A DNA stretch of 45,506 bases from Saprospiraceae bacterium (GCA_028284395.1 JANQRV010000267.1:1-45506), one strand, 5' to 3'; shown: positions 8,164-18,332, counted from the first letter of the stretch. Numbers and translations are program-made. The notes: generated from the sequence alone by a model not told the origin.

Positions 8164-8922
8164 GTGACTTTTTTGGGCACAGGTACCTCCCAGGGTGTGC
8201 CCATTATTGGTTGTAAATGTGAAGTCTGCAAATCTGAAGATCCTCGAGATCACCGGTTGCGCACTTCTGTTTTACTCAGGAAAGAGCAGAAAAATATATT
8301 AATTGACTGTGGCCCGGATTTCAGGCAACAAATGCTTCGCGCAGGCGTTACTTCTCTGGATGCCATCGTTCTTACACATGAGCACAATGATCACATAATT
8401 GGTCTCGATGATGTTCGGCCATTCAATTACATGCAGCGCAGAGATATGACGGTATATGCTACCGAACGAGTGGAAGCATCTCTCAAAAAACGTTTTGAGT
8501 ATATTTTTGCAGAACGGCGTTATCCTGGAGCCCCTATGATAACGATCGAAAGAATATATCCCGATCAACCATTTACAGTAGATGGTGTTCTTTTTACCCC
8601 CATTGAGGTATTGCACGGTGCCTTGCCCATTTTGGGCTTCAGGGTAAAGGATTTTACTTATTTGACAGATGTGAAGACCATCGCTGATTCCGAGTTACAA
8701 AAAGTGAAGGGCACTGATACACTTGTAATAAATGCCTTGCGTCACCAAAAGCACTATTCTCACCTAAATCTAGAGGAAGCTATAGCTATGATCTCAAAGA
8801 TTGGACCCAAACGCGCCTATCTAATCCACATTAGTCACAACATGGGCTTGTATGAGGATATAGCCGGTTTATTGCCAGCAAACGTCACTGCAGCACACGA
8901 CGGCCTCGTCGTCAAAGTTTAA
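8164..8922 (+). CDS. MBL-fold metallo-hydrolase, PhnP-like
   Basis: A 252-residue cytosolic hydrolase of the metallo-beta-lactamase fold. It opens with TFLGTGTSQGVP and has the metal motif HEHNDH (residues 72-77), further likely ligands in VLHGALP, YLTDVKT and LIHISHNMG, and three cysteines in GCKCEVC (17, 19, 22) that match the structural zinc site of PhnP-type cyclic phosphodiesterases. Relatives hydrolyse phosphodiester bonds, but no phn genes are nearby, so the substrate here is unknown. The start is uncertain: GTG is used here because no in-frame ATG precedes it, and an ATA two codons upstream is the other option. A GAGG at 8143-8146 is far from the GTG. Confidence 0.85.
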   Translation: MTFLGTGTSQGVPIIGCKCEVCKSEDPRDHRLRTSVLLRKEQKNILIDCGPDFRQQMLRAGVTSLDAIVLTHEHNDHIIGLDDVRPFNYMQRRDMTVYATERVEASLKKRFEYIFAERRYPGAPMITIERIYPDQPFTVDGVLFTPIEVLHGALPILGFRVKDFTYLTDVKTIADSELQKVKGTDTLVINALRHQKHYSHLNLEEAIAMISKIGPKRAYLIHISHNMGLYEDIAGLLPANVTAAHDGLVVKV

Positions 8923-8993
8923 TATTGTTTCTTTTTTTGATCTTTTACCGATAAGGTGAATACCACTTAACTATTCAAAAATCTTAGTTAACT

Positions 8994-11003
8994 ATGAATA
9001 CAGTGTTGAGAAACCCTTTATGTTTTCTTCTATTGTTTTGCTTCCTGTCCTTTGAAGTCGCGTTGGGACAAGAGGAAGAAGTAGAAAAACATCCGATGGA
9101 AATCGAAGATCTCCTTGAGCTAAAGACCATCACCGAAGCTAAAATAAGTCCTGATGGCCAGTGGGTAGCATTTGTTGCGGTAGAGTATGATTTGGAAGAG
9201 AACAAAAGAAATACTGAGGTATGGGTAGTTAATCCTTACGGCCCTACTACCACTCGCCTGACCGAGGATGTCGCTATGGACCAAGACATCCAGTGGTCGC
9301 CCGACGGAGAGTACATTGCCTTCCTTTCTGACCGAGACAGCTTGACACAAGTTTTTGGGGTTTCTCCCGAGGGAGGTGGTGCTTATCAAATTACTGACTT
9401 TCCAACCAACGTTAGTAAATTCCGAATTGCTCCCAGTGGTGAAAAGATCGCCATTATTGCAAAACCTGAAAAAACGGAAGAACAAGAGGAAATGGAAATG
9501 GAGCGGGGCAGGCCCATTGTATTTGGAGAATATTATGCCGATGAATGGAATCAGCTTTGGGTAGCCAGTCTCAATGAATCTTCTGCTGGAGAATTTGCCG
9601 TCTATTCCTCTGCCGAACAACAAGTGACAGATGTGTATTGGTCACCCGATTCGGAACAATTGGTTTACAGTGCTCAGTCGGATCCGGAGATTCGCTCTTT
9701 CCAAACTACCGATCTGTACTTGATCAGTGAACCACTATCTGAAACCCAACTGACCAGTATGCCAGGAGCCGAATTCCCTGTTTCTTGGACTGAAGAACAC
9801 GGCCTCATTATCAGTGCAACGAACCAGCGCCTTTGGACAGTTAATACTCAGTTATGGCAAATTGATATATCCAATGGTATTCCTCTGCCGTTGACTGCAG
9901 GAATCGATGAAGATGCAAGATTTGTAGCGACAACCGAAGAATTCCTATACGTTGAAACAGCTTACAAGACTTTGCGGCGCTTATATAAAGTTCCCATGCG
10001 CAATGGTAACATCACAGGAGGGCATAAGATCGTCAGCGATGACAAAATGTACTATCATCAATTTTCAATTAGTGATGATGGCGACAAGGTCGCTTTCATC
10101 GGTGAAAGCGGTGATAAACCGGCGGAGATTTTTTCGACTCGTACAGTTGATTTTAAACCGCAGCAAGCAACTGAACTGAATCCGCAAGCCGGTGAGATAG
10201 AATTTGGCGAACAAAAGATTGTACAATGGAGGTCCAGAGCCGACGGAGAGCTCATCGAAGGTGTCTTGACATTACCAGTAGATTACGAGCGTGGAGAACG
10301 CGTTCCACTATTACTGGTTATTCACGGGGGGCCAAGTGGCGTTTCTACCGATCGATTTACGGCTCGCAGAGGTGCTTATCCCGTACAGGTCTTTGCTGGA
10401 AAAGGATATGCTGTATTTCAGCCCAATTACCGTGGATCTACCGGCTACGGTCAACGGTTCAGAAGCTTGAATATCGGCGATATTTCTGGCCGAGATTGGG
10501 AAGATATAGATTCAGGAGTGGATGAAATGATAAAATTAGGTTACGCTGATTCGGAAAGCTTAGGCATTATGGGATGGAGTTTCGGCGGTCATCACACCTA
10601 TTGGGGAATTACTCAAACCGATCGCTACAAGGCTGCAAGTTCAGGAGCAGGAGCCAACGATCTGATTTCCATGTATTCTCAGACTGACATTCCGGAGTTC
10701 TATGATACCTACCTGGGGCCTAAACCATGGGAAGATTTTGCGCTGTACGAAGAAAGGTCTGCCTATCGTCAAGTTCGCAATGTGACAACCCCCTTATTGA
10801 TTCAGGTTGGAGAGAATGATGAGCGCGTTCCAGCCGAACAAAGTATCCAGTTTTACGAAGCGGTCAAATCCATCGGTCAAGCGGAGACGCAGTTGGTCAT
10901 CTATCCAGGCCAGGGACATGGTGTAAGGGAGCCAAGGCTGGTAAAAGATATGTTGCTTAGGAATCTGGAATGGTTTGAACAGTGGATTCCGGTAAATCAA
11001 TGA
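8994..11003 (+). CDS. Secreted S9 family (prolyl oligopeptidase type) peptidase
   Basis: A 669-residue serine peptidase with signal peptide 1-25 (LLLFCFLSFEVALGQ). Residues about 35-420 form a beta-propeller with PD40-like blades (ISPDGQWVAFVA, WSPDGEYIAFLSD, WSPDSEQLVYSA). Residues about 425-669 form the alpha/beta-hydrolase domain with HGGPSGV and the nucleophile motif GWSFGG. The catalytic triad reads Ser529, Asp609 (GENDERVP) and His642 (GQGHGV). Such enzymes cut short peptides, often after proline or to remove dipeptides, in the periplasm or outside the cell. It stands alone, 71 bases after the MBL-fold gene, and shares a bidirectional terminator with the opposing gltD. Confidence 0.93.
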   Translation: MNTVLRNPLCFLLLFCFLSFEVALGQEEEVEKHPMEIEDLLELKTITEAKISPDGQWVAFVAVEYDLEENKRNTEVWVVNPYGPTTTRLTEDVAMDQDIQWSPDGEYIAFLSDRDSLTQVFGVSPEGGGAYQITDFPTNVSKFRIAPSGEKIAIIAKPEKTEEQEEMEMERGRPIVFGEYYADEWNQLWVASLNESSAGEFAVYSSAEQQVTDVYWSPDSEQLVYSAQSDPEIRSFQTTDLYLISEPLSETQLTSMPGAEFPVSWTEEHGLIISATNQRLWTVNTQLWQIDISNGIPLPLTAGIDEDARFVATTEEFLYVETAYKTLRRLYKVPMRNGNITGGHKIVSDDKMYYHQFSISDDGDKVAFIGESGDKPAEIFSTRTVDFKPQQATELNPQAGEIEFGEQKIVQWRSRADGELIEGVLTLPVDYERGERVPLLLVIHGGPSGVSTDRFTARRGAYPVQVFAGKGYAVFQPNYRGSTGYGQRFRSLNIGDISGRDWEDIDSGVDEMIKLGYADSESLGIMGWSFGGHHTYWGITQTDRYKAASSGAGANDLISMYSQTDIPEFYDTYLGPKPWEDFALYEERSAYRQVRNVTTPLLIQVGENDERVPAEQSIQFYEAVKSIGQAETQLVIYPGQGHGVREPRLVKDMLLRNLEWFEQWIPVNQ

Positions 11004-11021
11004 TTGAAATTAAATGAGAAA

Positions 11022-11057
11022 AAAGCGGGCAGTAGCCGATCGGCTACTGCCCGCTTT
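11022..11057. terminator. Bidirectional terminator between S9 peptidase and gltD
   Basis: A perfect 36-base palindrome centred on GCCGATCGGC, with AAA at one end and TTT at the other. It lies between two convergent genes, 18 bases from one stop and 20 from the other, and can serve both. The terminal T-runs are short (three), so efficiency is uncertain. Confidence 0.8.
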
Positions 11058-11077
11058 GATAGCCGTATCTTAAAGAT

Positions 11078-12544
11078 CTATTGTTGTAGAAAATAACTTT
11101 GGGCTTTGCTTTCCAATTGGCTACTTCCCATCAGATAGATGTCGGCGGCGCGGGCGGCTTCTCGCCCTTCCGAGATGGCCCATACGACCAAGGATTGCCC
11201 TCTCCTCATATCACCAGCAGAAAACACTTTTGGATTGCTGGTTTGATAGTTATCGGTTTTGACGTTTCCACGCTCATCTAATTCGACGTCCATTTGTTCC
11301 AGCATTCCCTTTTTTTCCGGGCCGGTGAAGCCAATGGCCAGAAAAGCCATTTCACAAGGTATTTGACGCAAGCTCCCCTCAATTTCCTGAAACTTATAAC
11401 GACCGGTCTCCGGATCTTTAGTCCACTCAATATCCACCAACTCCAAGGCTTTTAAGGAACCGTTTTCATCTGCTTTAAAGGCTTTGGTAAGGATGGCCCA
11501 CTGGCGTTCGCAACCCTCCTCATGGGAAGAAGAAGTCCGCAGCATCATGGGCCAATTGGGCCATTCTGACGGATCGGGGTCGATCGGAGGTTTGGATAAA
11601 AGTTCAATTTGAGTGACGGAGGCTGCACCGTGTCGATTAGAGGTTCCGACACAATCAGCACCCGTATCACCACCACCGATGACTACGACGTGTTTTCCAC
11701 GAGCAGATAACCGTTCCTGTTCCAGGATGAAATCGCCCGCTATTTTGCGATTGTTTTGTTCCAAAAATTCCATAGCAAGATGTACGCCTTTGCTTTCCCT
11801 GCCTGGGATATTGAGATCTCTTGCAGTGGTAGAGCCTCCGCAAAGAATGATGGCGTCAAAGTTGTCGGTGAGTTCCTTAGAATCGACATTTCTCCCTACG
11901 TAGGCATTGGTTTGGAAGCGAATGCCTTCTGCTTCCATCAGGGCAACTCGTCTTTCAACCACCCACTTCTCTAATTTGAAATCCGGAATGCCGTACCGCA
12001 ATAACCCGCCGATGCGGTCACTTCGTTCGAAGACCGTAACTAGATGGCCTGCCTTGTTCATTTGAGCTGCCGCTGCCAGTCCTGCCGGGCCAGACCCAAC
12101 CACCGCTACTTTCTTGCCGGAGCGGATCACGGGTGGGCGGGGTTTTATCAAACCTCGCTCGAAAGCAACTTCAGCAATGGATTTTTCAATGTGTTCGATG
12201 GTGACCGGTGCTTTGTGAATATTCAATACACAAGCTGCTTCACAAGGAGCCGGGCAAATTCTACCGGTAAATTCCGGGAAGTTATTGGTGTTGCTAAGAA
12301 TGAGGAATGCCTTTTCCCAATCCTCTTCATAGACAGCGTCGTTAAATTCCGGTATGATGTTTCCCAAAGGACAACCATTGTGGCAGAAAGGAATACCACA
12401 ATCCATACAACGAGCAGCCTGATTGACGGTGCTTTCAATATTGAAGGGCTGATAAATCTCCTTATAATTTCGCAACCTTGTTTCGGTATCAATTTTTTTT
12501 GGAAGCTCTCTTTGGTGCTTCAAGAATCCTCTTGGATTTCCCAT
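11078..12544 (-). CDS. gltD: Glutamate synthase (NADPH) small (beta) subunit
   Basis: A 488-residue flavoprotein that passes electrons from NADPH to the large subunit for the reaction glutamine + 2-oxoglutarate to two glutamates. N-terminal cysteines at 46, 49, 54 and 58 (CMDCGIPFC, GCPLGN) and at 97, 101 and 105 fit the two 4Fe-4S clusters. The FAD-binding motif GSGPAG is at 150-155 and the NADPH-binding motif GGGDTGAD at 290-297. A second FAD contact SAGDMRRGQSLVVWAI lies near the end. Length matches the family. It follows gltB on the same strand after 63 bases, so the two are surely co-transcribed. The cytosolic complex is the GOGAT arm of ammonium assimilation. Confidence 0.96.
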   Translation of the reverse strand: MGNPRGFLKHQRELPKKIDTETRLRNYKEIYQPFNIESTVNQAARCMDCGIPFCHNGCPLGNIIPEFNDAVYEEDWEKAFLILSNTNNFPEFTGRICPAPCEAACVLNIHKAPVTIEHIEKSIAEVAFERGLIKPRPPVIRSGKKVAVVGSGPAGLAAAAQMNKAGHLVTVFERSDRIGGLLRYGIPDFKLEKWVVERRVALMEAEGIRFQTNAYVGRNVDSKELTDNFDAIILCGGSTTARDLNIPGRESKGVHLAMEFLEQNNRKIAGDFILEQERLSARGKHVVVIGGGDTGADCVGTSNRHGAASVTQIELLSKPPIDPDPSEWPNWPMMLRTSSSHEEGCERQWAILTKAFKADENGSLKALELVDIEWTKDPETGRYKFQEIEGSLRQIPCEMAFLAIGFTGPEKKGMLEQMDVELDERGNVKTDNYQTSNPKVFSAGDMRRGQSLVVWAISEGREAARAADIYLMGSSQLESKAQSYFLQQ

Positions 12545-12607
12545 GATAATTTTTTCGTTTTAAAAACCTCTGACGCATGATCTTCATTGCCGACTGAACA
12601 CCTCGTG

Positions 12608-15600
12608 TCAGGCACGAGCCTGCGATACTAATGCTTTGGCCTTTTCCTCCTGCTGTCTAAGTACTCGCTTGTAATCTGTTGGCATTACTTTTACGAATTG
12701 CTTCTTGCATTCTTTCCAATTGAGCAATATCTGCAACGCTAAATCACTACTGGTATAGTTGAAATGGTTGCGGATCATTGTCCGTACTTCTTCGAAGTCT
12801 TTTTCCTGTAATTCTTCTAATTCGACCATTTCTTTATTACAGTTCCTGTGGAAATTGGCATCCTGGTCATATACATAAGCAATACCACCGCTCATACCTG
12901 CTGCAAAGTTCTTTCCTGTTTGGCCTAACACGACTACCCGTCCTCCGGTCATATATTCACAACCATGATCGCCGATTCCTTCTACAACTGCTTTGACGCC
13001 GGAGTTTCGTACACAAAATCTTTCACCTGCCATACCTCGGATGTAGGCTTCGCCATCAGTAGCACCGTAAAAGGCTACATTCCCAATGATGATGTTTTCG
13101 CTGGCTTCTAATTGCGCCAATCGGTCCGGAACAATGATGAGCCGGGCTCCGGAAAGACCTTTTCCGCAATAGTCGTTGGCTTCTCCTTCTAGAGTAAAAT
13201 GAAGCCCCTTTGTACCAAATGCACAGAAGCTTTGACCTGCGGAGCCGCGGAATCGAAACTTAATAGTTCCATCGGGTAGGCCTGCTCCCCCATAACGTTT
13301 CGTAATTTCATTGGACAATACCGTTCCCGTGGCACGATCGGTATTGGAAATGGCGAATTGAGATTCGATCATTTGACGTTCTTCCAATGCTCCCTTTGCC
13401 GTTTCGATTAGTTGCCAATCCAGAATATTATCCATTCCGTGGTCTTGTTGTACGACCTTGTAGAAATTGATATGCGGTTCTGCAGGCTCCTTGTAGAGAA
13501 TTGGGCTGAGGTCAAGATGTTTGTATTTCCAATGCTTGATGTCTTGTTTTGGTTTCAGCATTTCCACTTTGCCAACCATTTCATTGACCGTCCTGAATCC
13601 AAGATTTGCCATGATTTCTCGGAGATCTCGGGCTAGAAAAGTAAAGTAATTGACAATGTGATCTGCATTGCCATTAAATTTATCCCGTAGCTCTGGATCT
13701 TGGGTGGCAATACCAACCGGACAGGTATTTAGGTGGCATTTGCGCATCAGTATACAACCTTGGACGACTAGTGCTGCGGTGGCGATGCCCCATTCTTCAG
13801 CTCCCAATAGGGTAGCAATAGCTAGGTCCCGGCCTGTTCTAATCTGCCCGTCTGTTTGAAGGGTGACTCGATCCCTCAATTTATTTCTGACCAGGGTTTG
13901 TTGTGTTTCTGCCAATCCCAGCTCCCACGGAAGCCCTGCATGTCGGAGGGAAGTCAGTGGGGAGGCACCGGTTCCGCCATCATGACCTGAAATCAGGATT
14001 GCATCAGCATGGGCCTTTGTAACTCCGGAAGCAATGATGCCAACTCCAGCTTTTGAAACTAACTTGACGTTTATTCTGGCGGCTCGATTGGCGTTTTTAA
14101 GATCGAAGATCAATTGGGCGAGATCCTCGATCGAGTAAATATCGTGATGTGGTGGTGGCGAAATAAGTCCCACTCCCGGTGTAGAATGTCGCACTCTGGC
14201 AATCCATTCATCGACCTTGTGTCCCGGTAATTGACCACCTTCTCCGGGTTTCGCTCCCTGGGCCATTTTGATCTGTAACTCTTTGGCATTCGCCAGGTAG
14301 TTGCTCGTGACTCCGAATCGCCCCGAAGCCACTTGTTTAGTGGCGGAATTCTCCGAATCTCCATTGGGTTTTAGTTGAAAACGGATCTCATCCTCGCCAC
14401 CTTCTCCACTATTGCTCTTACCACCAATGCGATTCATGGCAATGGCCAAAGTGGAATGAGCTTCATATGAAAGCGAGCCGAAAGACATTGCCCCGGAAAC
14501 AAATCTCTTGAGGATGTTTTCGATAGGTTCAACTTCTTCTAACGGAATGGACTGACCTTTACGGAAGGTCAAAAGGCCTCTTAATGTACAGGCCCTCTCC
14601 AACTGTTGGTTAATGATTTCAGCGTACTTTTTATACGAATTATAGTCGTTCTTTGAAGTTGAATATTGCAGCAAATGAATGCTCTGTGGATTGAATAGAT
14701 GGTATTCGCCCCGTTGTTTCCATTGATATACGCCACCGTCGGGCAGGTAATTCAACGTTGCCGGGTTGTTGGTGAAGACGGATTTATGTCTGATTAAGAC
14801 TTCTTCGGCTATCTGGTCAAAACCAATGCCCTGAATCCTAGATACCGTGCCGGTAAAGCAACTCTGGACGACGTCGTCATTGATACCGAGTGCTTCAAAG
14901 ATTTGTGCACCTTGATAAGATTGAAGCGTAGAAATTCCAATCTTCGAGAAAATTTTCAGTAACCCTTTCCCTGCGGCTTTAATCACTTTACTGATCAGTT
15001 CTTCCCGGTCGTAGTACTTATGGAGCTTTCTAGTTTCATTGAGATGCACCAGGGTTGAAAATGCCAGATAGGGATTGATGGCATTGGCGCCATAACCCAG
15101 TAGTGTGGCAAAGTGATGTGTTTCCCGAACATCCGCCGATTCCACAACGATCGCAGTATCATTCCGCAATCCTTCACGGATCAAATGGTGATGAATGGCT
15201 CCAGTTGCCAATAGGCTTGGAATGGCGGCCAATTGTTGATTGACGTTTCGATCGGAGAGAATGATAATGTTGTATCCATTCCGAACCAAATCTTCGGCAC
15301 TGGCACAAATATGACTAATTGCTGCCCTCAAGCGGCCCTTCTGGCCATCCGCTTGAAATACCGTATCGATCCTATTCACTTTGAAATGCGGATGTCGCCA
15401 ATTCCTTAGTTTTAGAATGTCCTCGTCCCTTAGGATCGGCTGATCTAAATGAAGAAATTGTGCTTGCTCTGCTTTTTCTTCCAGAATGTCTCCGCGTTTC
15501 CCCAAAAAGGAATAGAGCGACATGACAGAACGCTCTCGGATAGGGTCGATGGGAGGGTTCGTGACCTGGGCGAATAGTTGCTTGAAGTAATTGGATAGAT

Positions 15601-17134
15601 GCTGGGAATGATTGGACAATACCGCCAAGGGGATGTCGGTACCCATCGATCCAATGGGATCTTTGCCACTTTGCAGCATTCCGGATAATACGAATTTCAA
15701 ATCTTCTTTGGAGTATCCAAAAAGCTGCTGCCATTTCAATAGCTCAGAAGAGGCAATTTTCGGTGGTGCATAATTAACTTCCGGAAGGTCCTTCAGTGAA
15801 ACCCGGTATTTATCAAGCCAATCTCTGTAAGGAAGTCGGTTGCAAATAGATTCCTTTAATTCTTCATCACCGATGATTCGCTGCTGCGAGAGATCGGCCA
15901 ACAGCATTTTTCCCGGTTGCAGCCGGCCCTTCTTAATAACTTGATCCGGCGGAACATGAACCACCCCTGCCTCCGAGGCAATGATCAACATATTGTCGGT
16001 GGTTAATTGATAGCGCAGTGGCCGCAAGCCGTTGCGGTCCAAAGTGGCACCAATAACCGTGCCGTCGGTGAAGCAAATAGCAGCCGGCCCATCCCAGGGT
16101 TCCATGAGAATTTTGTTAAACTCGTAGAAGGCTCTTTTGTAATCGGCCATTTGGTCGTCTTCCTGCCAGGCTTCTGGAATCATCATCATCAAGGCATGTG
16201 GCAATGAACGCCCGCTCAAGACGAGGAATTCAAGGATATTATCAAAATTGCCAGAGTCTGATGAAGCTCGACCCCAGATCGGCTTTATTTTTTCCAGCTC
16301 CGTATCGGTAAAAATCTCAGCTGATAAGCGCGTTTCTTTTGCTTTCCACCAATTTCCGTTTCCTGTAATAGTGTTGATCTCTCCATTATGAGCAATAAAA
16401 CGGAAAGGTTGCGCAAGCCTCCAACGGGGTATGGTATTCGTTGAAAAGCGGGAGTGGACGACAGCCATCGCCGATTTAAAGTCTTTGTCCATTAGATCGG
16501 GAAAATACTCCTTTAACTGATGGGTCGTCAATTGCCCTTTGTGTATGATGATCCGCGACGACAGAGAAGTCAAATAGAAGTCATCGATTAAGGTTGGAAA
16601 GGTTTTACGAATATGGTGACTGGCATACTTTCTAAGGATCAATAACTTGCGCTCTAATTCTATCTGTTCCATCTGTTCCTTAGGACGCATGAAGATCTGC
16701 TCCATGTGTGGTTCGGTCATTAAAGCCGAATGACCCAGGCTGGCATTGTTGGTCGGAAGTTTTCGGTACCCCAGAAGTTCCAAACCGAATTCATCCAAAA
16801 AGTCATTGAAAACAATGCGGCATTCAGATTTCAGACTTTCATCAGCGGGGAAGAATATAATGCCAACGGCATAAGCTCCGTTGGGAGGTAGTTCAAAACC
16901 TAATTTTCGGCATTCCTTAACGAAAAAATCATGCGGGATTTGTGTCAATATACCCGCTCCGTCACCAGTATTCGGCTCACATCCACAAGCACCCCGATGT
17001 TCCATGTTTTCCAACATTCTGACGGCCTTCTGGACAATTTCGTGTGAAGCTTCGTTATCAAGATTGGCAATTAATCCAACACCACAGGAATCTTTTTCTA
17101 GTTCCGGCGTATACAATCCTTTAGTCTTCTCCAT
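12608..17134 (-). CDS. gltB: Glutamate synthase large (alpha) subunit
   Basis: A 1508-residue protein, normal length for bacterial GltB. A 16-residue propeptide precedes Cys17 (DSCGVGLIANL), the expected N-terminal nucleophile of the class II glutamine amidotransferase domain (about 17-430). The central domain follows (about 470-760), then the FMN-binding synthase domain (about 800-1170) with GKSNSGEGGED, and the 3Fe-4S cysteines in GCILMRKCHLNTC followed by PVGIATQ. A C-terminal GXGXG beta-helix (about 1230-1430) ends with GGRVVVLG and GMSGGIAYVYD. Ammonia released from glutamine is channelled to 2-oxoglutarate. gltD lies directly downstream. The 550-base region before the start probably holds the nitrogen-responsive promoter, but no certain operator is seen. 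Confidence 0.97.
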   Translation of the reverse strand: MEKTKGLYTPELEKDSCGVGLIANLDNEASHEIVQKAVRMLENMEHRGACGCEPNTGDGAGILTQIPHDFFVKECRKLGFELPPNGAYAVGIIFFPADESLKSECRIVFNDFLDEFGLELLGYRKLPTNNASLGHSALMTEPHMEQIFMRPKEQMEQIELERKLLILRKYASHHIRKTFPTLIDDFYLTSLSSRIIIHKGQLTTHQLKEYFPDLMDKDFKSAMAVVHSRFSTNTIPRWRLAQPFRFIAHNGEINTITGNGNWWKAKETRLSAEIFTDTELEKIKPIWGRASSDSGNFDNILEFLVLSGRSLPHALMMMIPEAWQEDDQMADYKRAFYEFNKILMEPWDGPAAICFTDGTVIGATLDRNGLRPLRYQLTTDNMLIIASEAGVVHVPPDQVIKKGRLQPGKMLLADLSQQRIIGDEELKESICNRLPYRDWLDKYRVSLKDLPEVNYAPPKIASSELLKWQQLFGYSKEDLKFVLSGMLQSGKDPIGSMGTDIPLAVLSNHSQHLSNYFKQLFAQVTNPPIDPIRERSVMSLYSFLGKRGDILEEKAEQAQFLHLDQPILRDEDILKLRNWRHPHFKVNRIDTVFQADGQKGRLRAAISHICASAEDLVRNGYNIIILSDRNVNQQLAAIPSLLATGAIHHHLIREGLRNDTAIVVESADVRETHHFATLLGYGANAINPYLAFSTLVHLNETRKLHKYYDREELISKVIKAAGKGLLKIFSKIGISTLQSYQGAQIFEALGINDDVVQSCFTGTVSRIQGIGFDQIAEEVLIRHKSVFTNNPATLNYLPDGGVYQWKQRGEYHLFNPQSIHLLQYSTSKNDYNSYKKYAEIINQQLERACTLRGLLTFRKGQSIPLEEVEPIENILKRFVSGAMSFGSLSYEAHSTLAIAMNRIGGKSNSGEGGEDEIRFQLKPNGDSENSATKQVASGRFGVTSNYLANAKELQIKMAQGAKPGEGGQLPGHKVDEWIARVRHSTPGVGLISPPPHHDIYSIEDLAQLIFDLKNANRAARINVKLVSKAGVGIIASGVTKAHADAILISGHDGGTGASPLTSLRHAGLPWELGLAETQQTLVRNKLRDRVTLQTDGQIRTGRDLAIATLLGAEEWGIATAALVVQGCILMRKCHLNTCPVGIATQDPELRDKFNGNADHIVNYFTFLARDLREIMANLGFRTVNEMVGKVEMLKPKQDIKHWKYKHLDLSPILYKEPAEPHINFYKVVQQDHGMDNILDWQLIETAKGALEERQMIESQFAISNTDRATGTVLSNEITKRYGGAGLPDGTIKFRFRGSAGQSFCAFGTKGLHFTLEGEANDYCGKGLSGARLIIVPDRLAQLEASENIIIGNVAFYGATDGEAYIRGMAGERFCVRNSGVKAVVEGIGDHGCEYMTGGRVVVLGQTGKNFAAGMSGGIAYVYDQDANFHRNCNKEMVELEELQEKDFEEVRTMIRNHFNYTSSDLALQILLNWKECKKQFVKVMPTDYKRVLRQQEEKAKALVSQARA

Positions 17135-17687
17135 AAGCTGTTATTATATCTTTTGCGGTTAGTGGGGCTGTTCGCTACCCATCAAAATGAGGCGAAAACG
17201 GAAATTGAGGTCCATCAAATATAAGTATAATTCAGTGAGGTTGGGCGCAAGAACATTACGAAGTTAAGCTTGCAAATTTACAAATGCTAACTCAAATTTT
17301 AAAGTTTTATTAAATTAAAAACCGGTCGGAAGATTTCTTTTTGGTAAAAATACAAGCCGTAAAATAATTGTATTACAAATTTTGTTTGCTAAATGAGCAG
17401 TCAAACCATCGAGATCTAGCGAAAGAGGCCACCAGCTCCTTAGTTTTATTTGATGGCGCTCTCTAAAAGAGATCGATCTCAGAATTCAAGAAGTTGATTA
17501 TTTACGATTTCCAGCGAACGGTTTGATGCAGGATTGATATTTCGAAGACCACAGTGTTAGGATAGTTCATTACTTATTTTTATATTGACTCTATCCTGTT
17601 TTCGGCAAAAAGACTGATTTGGGAAAGATGTTCCTAAAGAAATACTCCTTTTTAATTTTAAACATTTGAAAAGAAAATTTTTTCGTT
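17135..17687. other. Divergent intergenic region between gltB and the SPOR gene
   Basis: About 550 AT-rich bases with no gene. For gltB, two -7-like boxes read on the minus strand, TATATTTG (17216-17223) and TAAATTTG (17273-17280), but neither has a TTG at the standard 17-23-base spacing. A perfect 12-base palindrome GAGATCGATCTC lies at 17469-17480. A 7-bp inverted repeat, AGGATAG (17559-17565) with CTATCCT (17591-17597), lies before the SPOR gene. None can be assigned a regulator. Confidence 0.4.
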
Positions 17688-18326
17688 ATGTCTAGATTAG
17701 ATATAGTCACAATCCTTATCGTTGCTTTCTGCGTGAGCGCATTAGCAGTTTTGATCTACCGTGTGGTCAAACTGACGAGTAATGATGAAACCGCGATCGA
17801 GGCCACTGAGGAGCGTGACAAATACGATGAATATTTTAATGACGAAGAGACAACAACTGCTGCGTTAGACGATGCAGCTGCATTCGATGATGAAGGAGAA
17901 TTGGTGGAAGACGATACTACTGAAGATGCAATTCCCGCTGCTTCTGCAACCGAAGAGTCTGAAGAAGTCGTAGCAACCACGAGTGAAGAAGACAGCAGCA
18001 GTGATGATTCTAATGAAGTAGCTAACGAACCGGTAGATAGTGAGGAAACAGTTGAACCGGAGGAGTACGATGAAGAGGTGGCGCTTGGGTCGAATGAAGG
18101 AGATTACATGGTGATTGCAGGGACCTACGCTGAAAAGAGTAATGCCGAGGTATTAGTAAAGAAATTAAAAGATGCTGGTTATACAAATGCAGGTATGCAT
18201 CTGTTTGATCGCAAGAAATTTAATGTGGTGATTGCCGATCGTTACGATGAATTGGCGCAGGCACGGGCGGCAGTAAGAGAGCTAAAAAAAGCCCATGGAA
18301 TTGCCGCGTACGTCAAAAAGAAATGA
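17688..18326 (+). CDS. Membrane-anchored SPOR-domain protein
   Basis: A 212-residue protein with one N-terminal membrane helix (residues about 5-27, IVTILIVAFCVSALAVLIYR), a long acidic linker rich in Glu, Asp, Ser and Thr (about 36-135), and a C-terminal SPOR domain (about 139-212: YMVIAGTYAEKSNAEVLVKK to GIAAYVKKK). SPOR domains bind peptidoglycan stripped of stem peptides at division sites, so a role in cell division or wall handling in the periplasm is likely. The plan resembles FtsN-like or DedD-like proteins, but no FtsN-specific part is visible. It stands alone and its stop lies 6 bases from the opposing DUF547 gene. Confidence 0.85.
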   Translation: MSRLDIVTILIVAFCVSALAVLIYRVVKLTSNDETAIEATEERDKYDEYFNDEETTTAALDDAAAFDDEGELVEDDTTEDAIPAASATEESEEVVATTSEEDSSSDDSNEVANEPVDSEETVEPEEYDEEVALGSNEGDYMVIAGTYAEKSNAEVLVKKLKDAGYTNAGMHLFDRKKFNVVIADRYDELAQARAAVRELKKAHGIAAYVKKK

Positions 18327-18332
18327 CACTGT

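Noticed and set aside
12044..12580. Open frame of 178 codons antisense to gltD
   Set aside because: No recognisable motif, and the opposite strand is a clear gltD; a shadow frame.
17216..17223. TATATTTG on the minus strand as the gltB promoter
   Set aside because: The box fits the consensus, but the nearest TTG is 24 bases upstream, outside the usual 17-23, so it was not listed as a promoter.
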